From Symbiodinium microadriaticum (lineage: Eukaryota > Sar > Dinophyceae > Suessiales > Symbiodiniaceae), in NCBI GenBank assembly GCA_001939145.1, contig LSRX01000700.1, positions 13,015 through 77,014 on the forward strand: a stretch of DNA of 64,000 nucleotides, in the 5' to 3' direction. A program made the translations under genes and the position numbers. How positions within the stretch are numbered: the stretch's first letter is position 1; each line of letters starts with the position of its first letter. Positions 1-12,000 of this stretch are shown one piece after another. The notes beneath the pieces are model-generated. The model was not told the origin of the DNA. It made no database searches and worked only from the letters and a program-made list of their open reading frames with translations.

Positions 1-78
1 CATTACATTGCATTACATTGCATTACATTGCATTACATTGCATTACACTGCATTACATTGCATTACATTGCATTGCAT
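1..78. repeat. CATTA/CATTG pentamer tandem repeat
   Basis: Near-perfect 5-bp tandem repeat alternating CATTA and CATTG. The open frames across it are only translations of the repeat. Confidence 0.95.
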
Positions 79-245
79 TACTTTACTCCCTACATACATA
101 CATGCATACATACATGCATACTTACTTTCATATGCCTATAAACATGTATGTGTATGTATATATATGTATATCTGTGTGTGTGTGTGTTTGTGCATGTGTA
201 ACTATGCATGTATATTATGTATATGCGCACATATTTCATGTATAG
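79..245. repeat. TACA/TGTA-rich microsatellite
   Basis: Mixed TACA, TGCA, TGTA and TG runs. Low complexity, no gene seen. Confidence 0.8.
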
Positions 246-322
246 TTGTTTATTTCTTTAGATGATTGATGTATCGTCAGTAATTACCTCTGACCTGGTT
301 GCAAATACTCGAGATCTATTCT

Positions 323-346
323 GACCCTAAACCCTAAACCCTAAGC
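323..346 (-). repeat. Telomere-like CCCTAAA block
   Basis: Three CCCTAAA heptamers on the plus strand, just left of the exon at 375-416. In the sense of that minus-strand exon they form TTTAGGG near the start of its intron. Confidence 0.9.
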
Positions 347-374
347 AACAATGCAGCAACGCATGGTAATGGGC

Positions 375-416
375 CTTTTCGGCCTTCTTGGCGTCTCCCT
401 TCCCTTTCGGTGCCAT
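375..416 (-). CDS. First exon of a second RPL23A-like gene copy
   Basis: The exon reads MAPKGKGDAKKAEK (14 codons) from an ATG at 416-414, then a GC donor directly after the last Lys codon (AAG|GCC). It nearly matches the 13-codon exon at 16498-16536 (MAPKGKDSKKAEK), which also ends AAG|GC. A short basic MAPK-like leader is typical of ribosomal protein uL23. Same strand and design suggest a tandem copy whose body lies left of the window. Seen: ATG, Lys-rich leader and donor. Inferred: gene identity, since no conserved uL23 core exon follows inside the window. TTTAGGG-type repeats lie on both sides. Confidence 0.5.
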
Positions 417-480
417 GATTACAGACGAGAGCTTGCCCTGTTGAGCCGCCAAAGCAAGGAAGAGGCTCGAGGATACATGT

Positions 481-592
481 TTAGGGTTTAAGGTAGGGTT
501 TTGGGTTTAAGGTAGTAAGGATGTTCAGGTTTAGGGTTTAAGGATGTTGAGGGTTTAGGGTTTGAGAATGTTTAGGGTTTAGGGTTCAAGGA
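481..592 (+). repeat. Telomere-like TTTAGGG block
   Basis: Degenerate TTTAGGG copies (TTTAAGG, TTGAGGG variants) with ATGTT spacers, right of the exon at 375-416. Confidence 0.85.
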
Positions 593-1296
593 TGTTTAAG
601 AAAACGATGGACGGGAGGTCCTTCTCAGTCCTATGCACGACGGTACAACTGCAAGGGCGAGGTACAACAGGCAAGAACCTTTGTTTAGGTTTGCGAGGCT
701 AGACAGGCGGAACGGGAAGTTAATTTGGGCAACTGATGCACTCTGGGAGCGAGGCCAGGCAAAAAAGCTTGACACATTACTTGTGCAGCTGTCTTTTTGC
801 GTGGTACACTTGCCCGACCGTCAAGAGCCTTAATTAACGAAGACCCCTGATGAACAAACTAATAAGCCCCAGTATGTTCGGATCCTGAGTATGTATGACA
901 TATGGTAAGGCACGGGGGGTATCAATCCAAGACCTGCGCTGCATTACAAACACTCTATCGCCCTAAGCGAAGTTATTGAAATTCAAACTGTAGGGGATGA
1001 AGTTCAGGATTCACGTGGCGGACACGGTGCTTTTCTGCTTGCTAGGTTGGCCCCTCAAAGCCTCTGAAACATATGCGTAAATAAGATCCTCGGTCCTCTT
1101 AACCCCAAGTAAGGGGAAATATAAAATGCCCCAAAGGCCTACCTAGCTTATGGGTTGACGACGAAGCAATGAAGCAAGCATGCGAGCCAGGTCCAGATGT
1201 TGAAGGGCTCAGCGAGACCACGACCTATGGAGTTTGGCCACTAGGGCAAGTCGTCAAGCCCATAAACACAATCCATCTTATCTCCAAAAAGCCACC
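593..1296. other. Unique-looking sequence without a supported gene
   Basis: About 700 bp with no telomere-like block or hairpin element. A short frame at 633-833 has no splice context or motif I trust. Confidence 0.4.
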
Positions 1297-1488
1297 ATGC
1301 CTCGCGGTCAGACTAAAGCCGAAACCGTAAGAAGAGCTACATTGAAGGTTCTCCAACATCCCACTCTTTACAGACTTGAAGGGAATTTAGCCATGGAGCC
1401 TTTGACAAAAGCACTATCTTGGCCCATCTCAGTGGTGGGATACCTCTTTCGGATGTCGGAAAGCAGCCACCATTGCCGACCCATGTAA
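1297..1488 (+). CDS. Hypothetical short ORF with strong start context
   Basis: A 63-residue frame starts at an ATG preceded by GCCACC, an optimal eukaryotic start context. It begins MPRGQTKAETVRRATLKV and is basic with mixed composition, unlike repeat translations here. It stops six bases before the family A hairpin at 1494. No family recognised. It could be one exon of a larger gene or chance. Confidence 0.25.
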   Translation: MPRGQTKAETVRRATLKVLQHPTLYRLEGNLAMEPLTKALSWPISVVGYLFRMSESSHHCRPM

Positions 1489-1493
1489 TTCAG

Positions 1494-1600
1494 ACTGTTG
1501 ATAATATAAATCCTGCGTTACCTTATCAAGGACCCTAAACTATGGGATTTCTGATATATTCCTTATTATGGGTAATGCAGGATTTATATCATCAACCGTA
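1494..1600 (-). mobile_element. MITE family A
   Basis: About 107-bp palindromic element. Left end ACTGTTGATAATATAAATCC, right end inverse ending ATCATCAACCGTA. Central spacer TATGGGATTTC. Same terminal inverted repeats as eleven other copies here; no coding capacity. TA at the outer end suggests a TA target as in Tc1/mariner-type MITEs. Confidence 0.9.
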
Positions 1601-2219
1601 GGACTCCCCTGAACCCTCAGCGCAAAGTGTCTTTCTCGAACATCTGCAGGCTGCGTCTTTTGGTGTCGTTCCCGCTTTGAAAAGTCCTGGCAAGGCTTAG
1701 CAGGTGCCAGGGCTTTGCGTTGCGGTGTAGGGCGTCGATGTTGGGCTTTAGCATGCTTGAGGGCTTCGTGGGCAGGGTTGGATGTGCGAACAATGGTTTC
1801 GGATTCAGGTCTGTCGTCTTCAAACTCGACGTGTTTGAAAGAAGGGGCTGTTTTCAATCGTAGGGGGTTCTTACGCAGAGTGCGGTGAAAGCATGCTAAA
1901 GGGTCCGGGACACTCACCCCCAAAAGTGAAAACCTGAATGACCCAAAATCACGCGGTGCAACACCAAAAACAGTAGGTTTGGCGATCCAGAGGTAACTCT
2001 AAACCCTAGTTGAACACTGACTTTTAATCTCTGAACCCTACAGCAACCCGCCGAAGCCCTAAACCCTAAAACCGAGCTACAAGATGTCTTAGACTACCGC
2101 TGCCTTCGCACTCTCCAGAGCCACCCATATCAGATGATGCCTGGGCAGCTGAGATTCCACTGTTTATGGCTGAAGGCTTAAACATTCGGATATGGTTTTC
2201 AGAACCCTTTAGTAGACAT

Positions 2220-2487
2220 ATTATATATATATATATATATATATATCATATGTAGAATATGTAGGTGACAGACCGATGGATAAATAAGTAGAAAGAAAGA
2301 AACATAGATCGATAGACGGACCGATAGATTGGTATGTAGATAGACAGGTAGATAAATAGACAGATAGATAGTTTTATAGATAGACAGATTGATAGACCGA
2401 TAGGTAGGTAGGTAGATGGACAGGTAGATAGATAGACAGATAGATGGATCTAAAGATAGATGGAGATAGATCGATAGATAGATAAGA
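2220..2487. repeat. TA and GATA microsatellites
   Basis: (TA)n at 2220-2246, then a degenerate GATA/GACA tetramer array from about 2276 to 2487. Confidence 0.9.
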
Positions 2488-2540
2488 ACCCAATCAGAAT
2501 CCCACTAAGACCTAATCAGAACAACGAAACTTCAGCTTAC

Positions 2541-2573
2541 CTTGCGTTTCGGACGCTTCAAGTCCTTAGCCAT
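2541..2573 (-). CDS. Candidate first micro-exon MAKDLKRPKRK
   Basis: An ATG at 2573-2571 opens 11 codons, strongly basic, followed directly by a consensus GT donor (AAG|GTAAGC). The rest of the gene would lie to the left. Composition suggests a nucleic-acid or ribosome-binding protein, but I cannot name it and no following exon was found. Confidence 0.3.
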
Positions 2574-2837
2574 CAAATGACCCAGAGCTTAGGCAAGGCT
2601 CCCGGGCCCTAAACCTTAAACCTTCAAGCCCAAGCCCGGCCCTACAGTCGTTTGGGAGATCTAAAACTACGGAGCTTGGAGGGTTCGCATCGGTTTTCTT
2701 CTGCAGGCCTCATCGGGGGGCTTGTTATGGCTTTGGCTGAAGGTTTTGTTCATGGCCCAAGCCCTGCAGACCCCAAACCTTTCAAGCCCAACCTTTAAGC
2801 GGCCTCCCAAGCCCTCTGAGCCCTGAATGCCCTGAAC

Positions 2838-2905
2838 CCAAAACCCTAAACCCTTTAGGGTTTAGGGTTTAGGGGTTAGGGGTTTTAGGGTTTAGGGCCC
2901 CGCCC
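2838..2905. repeat. Fold-back telomere-like junction
   Basis: CCCTAAACCC runs directly into TTTAGGGTTTAGGG, a perfect inverted junction able to form a hairpin. It lies just downstream of the RPL23A stop codon. Confidence 0.9.
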
Positions 2906-2918
2906 TGAAGCCGGAACC

Positions 2919-3009
2919 CTACATGCAGATTCCCGACAGGAAACCGATTCGGTTGGCCACATCCAGGGCATCGTAGTCCTGGGTGAGGCGCACGTAAGCC
3001 TTCTTCTTC
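2919..3009 (-). CDS. RPL23A: RPL23A terminal exon
   Basis: Acceptor CCAAG|G, then 30 codons including the stop (TAG at 2921-2919). It contains KKKAYVRLTQDYDALDVANR, the C-terminal signature of uL23. The tail RIGFLSGICM is about four residues longer than the usual RIGYI or KIGII ending. The exon starts with the third base of the Gly codon left split by the previous exon, giving DG|KKKAYVRL. Confidence 0.95.
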
Positions 3010-6000
3010 CTTGGCTGACAGATTCCTAGGGCCCTAGACTCTAGACCCTGGATTGTGGCATATTGCTTTGCCCATCTTTGTTTTTGCTTTTTGAGGTCAC
3101 ATTGGCAATTACGAAGAGGATATCCAAAAAGCGGTGCCGCAGCTCAGGGTCTAATCAGTTCGTGCCCAAGTGCAATGATCCTGCAATCAGGGTGTACGCA
3201 GCTCAAAATTCCAACTTCCAACCCCCTCACGCAGTAGTATGTCCCAAAAGGCCGTCGGCCCGAAGAATCCCAACCTACAATCTGTCCCCAAAACCCCCAT
3301 ATTCTAATTATCACTCGACGCCGGTCAGGATTTCTTAAGCAGGTTCCTACATTGCGAATCTAGGGCCTGGTTAAGGGGCAAGCTTTAGGGTTAGGGGCTT
3401 TGGGTTTAGGGTTTAGGGGCAAGTTTAGGTTTAAGGTTTTGGGTCGGCAGAAGTCACATACCACCCCATGACATACTAGCCTGCCGCTTTAAACCACCCG
3501 AGCACATGTGCCTAGTTGTCGGGTAAATATGAGGACCCTTACATCAATGCCGAGGTTGAAGGCTATTAGATGTATTAGATGAAGCTAAGGTAGTGTCTTA
3601 CAATTGTCCAAAGTGGTAGTTTCCCTCTAAGAACACCCCGCCTAGACCCTAAACCCTAAACCCTACACCCTAAACCCTACACCCTAAACTCTAAACCCTA
3701 CACCGTAAACCCGAAGTACGTGCCAGCACGAGCCTGACTTACAGAAGCAGCTTTACCTCACGCGCGGCTGAACTCAGGATCGTTCACTCTGCTGGAGAAC
3801 CTCGAACCCTAAACCCAAGGGTTTAGGGTTTACGATTTAAGGTTTCGGGTTTCGGGTTTAGGGTTTAGGGGTTGAGGGTTTAGGGTTTAGGGGTTTAGGG
3901 CTTTAGGGTTTTAGGGTTTAGGGTTTCGGGTTTAACTCCCAACCCTACCACTCTTGACTACTGAACCCTAAACCCTGAAACTGCTAAACTTGAAACCAAA
4001 GACCGAAACCAAGTATCGACAACTCTGACTGCGTCCTCCGGACTTCGAGTCACAAACCCTACGTTTTTAAAGACTCTTGGATGCATGGGGGGGGTCTTCT
4101 CGAAGATAGGGGCTTCTACAGACTGCACGGTTTAAGGCTTAGGGCTTAGGATTTAGGGTTTAAGGGTTAGGGGTTTAAGGGTTTAGGGATTACATGTATC
4201 CGAAAATGTTCTATACAGAGACGGTTCCAAATTCTAACTGTCTTTGTAAGGGAGGGATCCTCGGGAGCACGCGTTCATACAAGGAGACCCCGACTGAAAA
4301 GGGAACTCACCTTATCACGACTTTGATTTGTGGAGTTTTGGGGCTTGTAGGGTTTAGGGACAGCTATTTTGAAGAATTACTCACTTGTCCAGTTTTCCAG
4401 GGGATCTCCAGGTTAACCTTTGGGAATGTAGAGATTATAAACGCACCCAAAAACAGTCTACCGCACGATTACCTCCCAGAGGGGTCCAAAAAATACCACC
4501 GTTATGGGAGTTAGTCCCCTATACAGACGGGTTTGGGTGGCCTAGCTCCATAAAAGTCGTGTGTATGTGGGGGTTTCCGAAAATAGGGGACCCTAATATA
4601 GTACCCTAAATAGTAGGATCCTTATTATAAGGACCCCAAAATAGGGGTACCCCTTATTTTCGGAAAGTCCTAATACCCTATAGAACCATTATGTACCCCT
4701 TATATAGTCTCATAAAGCCCCTATAATAACCGCAAGGGTCCCTTAATAAGGTACCCCTTATTTTCGGAAGCTACCAAAATGGAGATGAGCGGCCCGTCAG
4801 GCCGGATGAGGGTGTTCACTTTCGCGCACTTCACATCGTAGAGCTGCTTCACGGCCTTCCGAAAAATTCCGGCCCTAGGGTTTAGGGGTTTGGGGTTTAA
4901 AGTTTAGGGTTTAGGGTCTAGGGTTTAGGGTTTGGGGTTTTAGGGCTTACCTAAACGCCTAAACCCTTATAAACCCCAAAACCCCTGCCCGCCCAGAGAA
5001 TGCAGCCTAGTTTTGTTTGTAGCCGAGGTTTCTGAAACTACCTGCCATCTAAATTCTATGGCATGTCTAGATCTTTGGGGAGGAAAGGCGGGGATTTCAG
5101 GTCCGGGCTTGTAGAAGGTGGGATCTCATGTTCGGGCTTCCGGTTTAGGATAGAGCTTATGGGGTTTATGGGGCTTCATAGGTTTAGCGTTTAGGGTTTA
5201 GGGTGTATAGGGCTTAGGGTGTACAGGGCTGGGATTATCGGGTCTAGGGGATTTAAGGGCTGTTAGGGTTTAGGATATGGCACACGACCTTTTCCATGCA
5301 TCAGTTACATACCAGGGGGTCGAAAACAAGTCGTAGACAGGAATAGTAGGTAGCAATACTGTTTTGGGGTTCCTGATTATCAGATTATAGTATAAGATAC
5401 CCCAACAGCCTCCAACATTTAGTCTCGTCCTGGCATGCTACCATGCCATCTCACTGCCATTCCAGTGCTCGTAGATGTTGTGATGAGCGACGGGGAAGAA
5501 GCATGGTAGTTATGCCTGAGGAAGAACTTGTAGGCTGCTGTTTTGGAGGCTTGCTTCTTCCCTGCATCAAGATCTGGCACGTGCAGCCTGCTGCAGCGTC
5601 TGGGACTGTTGCCAACTAAGAGGCACTCTGGTGCCAGTTTGGTGCGAAAGCACACCAACCGCGACGTCATGTCGTTAGGAACCCACCAGTTTGCAGTGCA
5701 ATTCCAAACGACAACTAATTTGGTCAAGGTGTTCCGTAGACTTGTAAGTGTTGCAAATGCATTTGCTGGTCGCAGGATATGACGATGAGCTCGGCGAAAT
5801 CGTGCATGAGGGCCCTGTCGTAGGGTGAGGATGACGCATGTAGTACCTCTAGAGTCGTGGAATGGCGTAGTCAGGCTTGGTCTGACCTCCCCCCCTGTGA
5901 GGAGCATGGCGAACTGAGCCCTAAGTATGCACTGCTTTGAGCTTTGCATGTCAGCACGGGAGTTGCTCAGACAAAGGAACCTACTGTAGACCTCCAAACA

Positions 6001-9000
6001 GTGATAGAAACAGCAATGACAAAAAACAGCAGTAAGAAACATGCTAGTTGGTAGCACAATAATTGCTACTAAGGGGCATCCTAAACACTTTCGATCCCCA
6101 AGCCCTTAACCATCAACACTCACAAACTCCGAGACCCACTTTAAACCCTCAAACACAAGCACAACGCCTCATATTAACCAAAGCAGACCCACGCACAAAA
6201 GCCCCAACATAGAGGCTGTAGCCATCTGACGAAAGTTTCGGAGGCTTGGTGTTCCTTAAACTAAAGGGATCTATATTATAAGGGTTAGGGCTCAGGGTTT
6301 CTCTAATTTTACTATAAGGGTTCTATATGGGTAGTTCTCAAAATTAGGGTCGCCCCTTAAAGTCCTTTGTAGAATGGTGGGGTGCTAAGAATGGCTTTGG
6401 AGGTGTGGTGGTCCACGATAATATAGCGCACAATTATTAACAGTATAGCCTTATGGAGTGTACGAGTACAAGGGGATAATGTGACCCTATACCCCAAACC
6501 TTGACCTTAACCCGAAACCCGGTAAACCGCAAACCGCAAACCCTGAAAGCCTGAACTACAAAGCCCAAAACCCTTGACCCGAAACCCTCTTAGCCCCAAG
6601 CCCCCAAAACCCCAAACCCTAATGCCCCAAACCCTGCAACCTGATCCCCAAACCCTAAAACCCTAAACCCTGCAACCCTAATACCCAAACCCCAAAATAC
6701 CCTAATCCCCAAACCCTAAAGCCCAAACCCCAAAAACCCTATATAATTCCCAAACCCTAAAACCCTAATCAAGCCTCCTTAATCTTCGGCTTCGTCGCCT
6801 GTTTGCCGCTCGGGACGATTTAGGGGTCCTTACTTTGCTTGGGGTTGAGGGTTTAGGGTTTAGGAGTTTAGGGTTTGAGGGCTTGGGGGATTTTAGGGGT
6901 TACTCTTGAGGATTGGGGTTGCTTGTGATTTGGGGTTTAGGGTTTAGGGAGCTCCTGATATTTGGATTAGGTTTTCGGGCTTGCTTGAACCCCAGAAAGC
7001 CCAACATCTTTCATCTTCCTCCATGCTGGACTCTGCCGGCTCTTCCACGAAGGGTCGTCTCGTTGCAAGCTGGCACTCTGGAGTCTTCCTTCGGCGAAGC
7101 GTACTATTTGCTGTTCCGCAACTGCAATCTCGCAGCGAGCAACCTCCATGTACCCAGCTGCGTCCGGCGCGCTCCAAAGTTGCACATCCAAATCGTACGC
7201 CCACTTCGAGGAGCCGAACAGGCACTTTGAGTAGCTGGCCTGCCCACGCCAGTTCAGCGCATGCGTGGATAACATCCCTGACAACCAATGCGCAGTCAGG
7301 TTGATGTTGATCAAGCCCGCCAAACACACCTCTCGGCTCTGGCCAGTCGGACTGGCTTGGGATGCCCTTGGCCCAAGCACCCCATGAAGCTGCATCCAAG
7401 CCAAGCCTACCGACCAGGGTTGTGGATGCTGCCGCCGTATAGACACAGCAAACAAAGCCTCCGTAAGCTCTACAGGAAGCGGTGGTACTATGTTTGCGGC
7501 AACCGACTGTAATCAAGCAGGTACGCACGTGGCTGCTGGCCGCTCGATTCTTGGCTGATCGCATCCTCAATCACGGTTTTGTGGTCCTTTATGTTCATGA
7601 TGGGGGCTCTTGTATATGACTTCCTTATACAAGTCTTGGGTTAAGCTGGGGCTTTGTCGGAGGAGAGAGCTGCACGAAGCCAGGAGCTTCCGGGCACTAG
7701 ACGCTAAAGACGGGCATTTAAGGCCTATAGTGTCTACTGTAGATGGAGGATCTGGGATCATTGCGGTTCAGTATGCGGCAAGGCCTTTAGTGTTGGTGTT
7801 AATGTAGGTAGAGTCAGGTAGAGGTTCTGGGATCATTGGAGTTTAGTGTTTGGTGCTTGGTTAGCCGCTTAGGGGCTTAGCGCTGTGCTGGCACCCAAAA
7901 CCGAGACCGTCTCGTGGGAAGAGCCCGGAAACTCAAACGTGCACCTAGTTGCTTGGAACTCGAGGCACCGACGGCCACGTCCATATTGCTAAGCATTCCA
8001 TGGAGCCTCTACGGGTCCAAGTATCTACTTGTCATCTGGTCATACACTCCCCCAGAAATACTGACCTGCAAAAGAACTATGGTTGATGATATAAATCCTG
8101 CATTACCCATATAATAAGGTATATACCAGAATTCCCATAGTTTTTTGCCCTTAAGGTAATGCAGGATCTATCTCATCAACAGTATCCCAAATCCACGTGC
8201 CGATTTATGGTGTCCTTAGAGCCTTCACACCAAGCACTTCGAGCCAAAGGGGCTGAAAGGCTGCTTGCTTATTCCTTAGAGCTTCAGGGCTCAGGGTTTA
8301 GGGTTTAAGGAATTTTGTAGGGCTCTGAAGCTATGATCATCTGCAAAAGAACACCTGCAAAGTCCCGACCCACAGGTTCTGTGCGTGGACGCATTTCGGG
8401 CTCAGGACTCCGGGCAAGCAGTAGTACTACTGTTGATGATATAAACCCTGCATTACCTTAAGGACTTAAGCTGTGGGAATTATGGTAAATTCCTGATTAT
8501 GGGTATTGCCGGATTTATATTATCAACCGTAGTTGGGGCGAAGAACCTCCCCCACCCCCGCATGTTTCAACCCATGATCTTCCTGAAATCCTAAATCCTA
8601 CAGCCTAGCTAATGTAAGTAGTGGTCTGTGTGGCTAGAGGCTGATGGTGGTAGGGAGCCCTGCAGTGCCAGGCCCGTATGTATGGGTTCAGAGTTTTGTG
8701 TTTAGCTTTGTTTTGGCATGGTCTCCGGAAAAAGTCTACACCGACGCTTGTAGTGAGGCACGGAAAATGCATCGTGGCAACCTCACCCCTTTTGCCCGAA
8801 ATCCCAGCATGGCAGGTCAACTTTAACCATTACCCTTAGCATCAAAATGGCCCAAAAGACAAAAGCCCTGTATGATAGGGTCTTTGGGCCCAAAAACCTT
8901 AAAATATGAGTTCTTTGAGGGTAAGAGTTAAGCTACTGATTGTTAACTCCCTCTCTAGTCGGGATCCTAATCTTACGGCCTTTAGAACAGCGGCTTCAAT

Positions 9001-12000
9001 TTCATTCCCCTGAGCCTTATCACAGCCTTCAGCGGCTCTTTGAGATACCGATCGATTTGGACCCTGTAGAAGCCCTTCAGAAACCGTGTGTAACTCTCGT
9101 TAAAACCACAGCAAAACAACGGCGTAGAAACCATTGTCGGCCCTTAAGACAACAAACCTTATCAACCTCTTTAAGTTCAGCTAAACCTGTATACACCCTT
9201 TACGCGGGATCTTTCCTTGAGGTCTACGAGGAAGACCAAGGTGTTGATCTCCTGGCACCATGGCAAAAATGGGCTAAAATCTGAACCTCAACCCTAAACC
9301 CTAAACCCCTAAACCCTTAAACTCACTCGGAAACAGTCTACTGCTATACCCTATACCCTATACCCAAAACCCCGAAAACCTTCAACCTCAGACCCCCCCC
9401 ACAAAGCCCTAAAAGCACCTGAAAGCCCTAAAGCACCCCAAACGCTGCTCGGCACGGCTGAGGCTGGGTCTGGACTCGGGGTCCCCCAAACCCTTGAAAG
9501 GCAAATAGTCAAAGATGCCAAAATTCATAAGACAAGGCTTAAAATTTAGGGCTTAGGGTTTAGAGGGTTTAGGGTTTAGGCTTAGGGTTTAGAGGGTTGA
9601 GGATTTAGGGTTTAGAGGGTTTAGGGTTTAGAGGGTTTAGGGTTTAGGCTTAGGGTTTAGAGGGTTGAGGATTTAGGGTTTAGGGTTTAGGGATCCTACC
9701 GTTGCATCTAACCCCACAATCTGCACTTACCAACCCTGCGTGCTACGTGCATACACTCACCACAGCCCTAAACCAATCCTTCGTCATATGGGTGGAAGCA
9801 ACCTAAACCCAAAGAAGGTCTGGGTAATACATGCGCCTTAACTATGGAATACGTTTTGGTGTTGTGCGGACAGAGGTCTGTGACGAGCAAAGCGACAGAT
9901 TAGTTGTGCATCTCAGGAGCGTTCAGCTAAGCTTAGCCTTGAGCGAAAGATGCAACTAAGTTTGCAATAATTTCATCATGACTGTGAGGTTTTGGTGTAC
10001 ATTGTGCTGGGGACTACAGGGGGCACACCTAGATATGGTACATTAAGTATTTGAGATGATACACTACCCTAACTACTACAAGGGCTTGTTACACTGAACA
10101 TTACCCAGAGGGTCCATATGCATTGCCATTATGGAATCAGGCCCCGAAAGACCATCCTTACAATGGTTTTGAGGACCTAATTCCATAATAGTAGTACGCA
10201 TGGACCCTCTTGGTTAGATCCGGCATCCTCGATCTTCTTCATGGCAGACTCTGTGGTAACCGGGCACCTTGTAAGACTTCTGCGGAAGGAAGAGGGCTTG
10301 GAGGCGAGGTAAGATAACGAGGCTTAAAAGATTGCATTCTGTAAATTAAAAAAAGTGTCGAAACTAGCATAATAGGGTATCTTTTCTGCGATTCTACACT
10401 TGGATGCTTGGCGGGATGCGGGTTTAGGCGGCTTGAGAATTGAGGGCTACACCCCTGAATCACCTGCACTTTACTACCGTGGTTCTGAGGCTTCCCACCA
10501 GGAACTCCACTTGCAGATGTTCGCGGCTAAGATGTTGATTCTCGAATGTTTAAAAACGAGGCTGCAAGGATGATAGCAACTCCACTCCGCCTTTGTGTGC
10601 TGCGTTCGTCCATCATCTTGCAGCAGGAAAGTATCGCGAGCGGAGAGTCGCGCATGGTTGCAACATGTGGCGCATGTTGCTTGCGGGATGTGCTGTGAAG
10701 GAACATTGATTTGGAGAGTTGCCGGGATGTGGCAACACACGTCGAAAAGTGCTGACATGTCCTCCGTGCTTGCCTATAACCGGATTCCATGGAAACGGTA
10801 CGACTTAGGACGCTTAGCTTCCATATCACTTCGTGCAGCCCCAGGCACTGGATGATGCGGTACTTATCGAGCTTGTCGCCACGACTCCTTAGAGCAATTT
10901 TGAGCAGGTTCCCCGGGTCTATGTGCCCGCTCACTGCTCCTGACCCTACGTACGACTCCAAATGGCCCAAAGTAAGCACCATTTCTAGACTTTAGACACC
11001 AAAGTAGGTGCTATTTGCATACTTGGAGTCTTAGGGTGAGCCAGCACAACTTGATAAGGATATTTCCCAAGAGTCTCAATTGCGGTGCTGACTGACTTTG
11101 GGGTCAACAACTGCTTTGTCAGCTACAGGAAAAGCGACATTTGGGTTTTAAAGTCCCCAATATAGTACGGCACCCTTATAAAAAAGGGACCCTACAAGGG
11201 ACCCCAATTTAGAGAACTACCCAGGGCTTAGGAATCAGGTTTGGATGTAGCCCAATGCAGGAGCCTTTATGCTTAGACTGGGGCTTTGTGGAAGAGTACA
11301 GTAGAACTAAAAGAAGGAACTCTACAAGGATATAAATGTGGTGACTATTTAATATTTAGGCTTCTATGGGAGCATGGGCTCCTCCTCGATTTCAAGGCTG
11401 GTTTGTGGGACTTGACTTGACCACACGGCACAGAGTCGCTTGAATATCGATACGGTTGATGAATAAATCCTGCATTATAATAAGGAATATACACCATAAT
11501 TCCCATAGTTTAGGGTCTTTAAGGTAATGCAGGATTTATATATCATCAACAGTATGTCGGCATGCTGCAGTAATATATGAAAGAGCCCGAAATACACTCA
11601 CCGAGACGCTCTAAATTAGGGTCCCTTTTAGGGTCCTTTGTTACGGGTTCAGGGTCTAGGGTTTAGGGCCCTTTTTTGTATAAGGGTGCCGTACTATATT
11701 GGGGACTTAAAGAAGGGACCCTAATTTAGCGAACTACCCAAATCTCTACTCGAAACAGGCTAGCACCTGAGGTCCTGCCCCCAACCTCCCTAGCCCAGCC
11801 CCGCAACTAAAATAGAAACGCCCGGGTTAAGCCATAGCGACTCCCCAACACTGCTTACTCTGTAACTAGTGCTCCTCCTCCCCAAACCCTAAACCCTAAA
11901 CCCTACTCCTGTAGTCGATATTGCATCTTTTCAGCTTTCAGTTTTCCTATAATTACATGGGACCCGTCTTAACTCCGCTCCTTTTCTGGGTCCTTTAAGA

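Noticed and set aside
1494-1600. CRISPR-like array from regularly recurring hairpins
   Set aside because: Copies are kilobases apart, palindromic, about 105 bp, with no spacer pattern; they are MITEs.
2838-2905. Ancestral telomere-telomere fusion site
   Set aside because: Orientation is CCCTAAA then TTTAGGG, the reverse of a head-to-head fusion, and similar junctions recur.
9900-9985. Missing RPL23A exon reading HNTKTYSIVK (minus, ending AAG|GC)
   Set aside because: Partly resembles the NNTLVFIV segment, but the acceptor phase does not fit the neighbouring exons and extra residues would be added.
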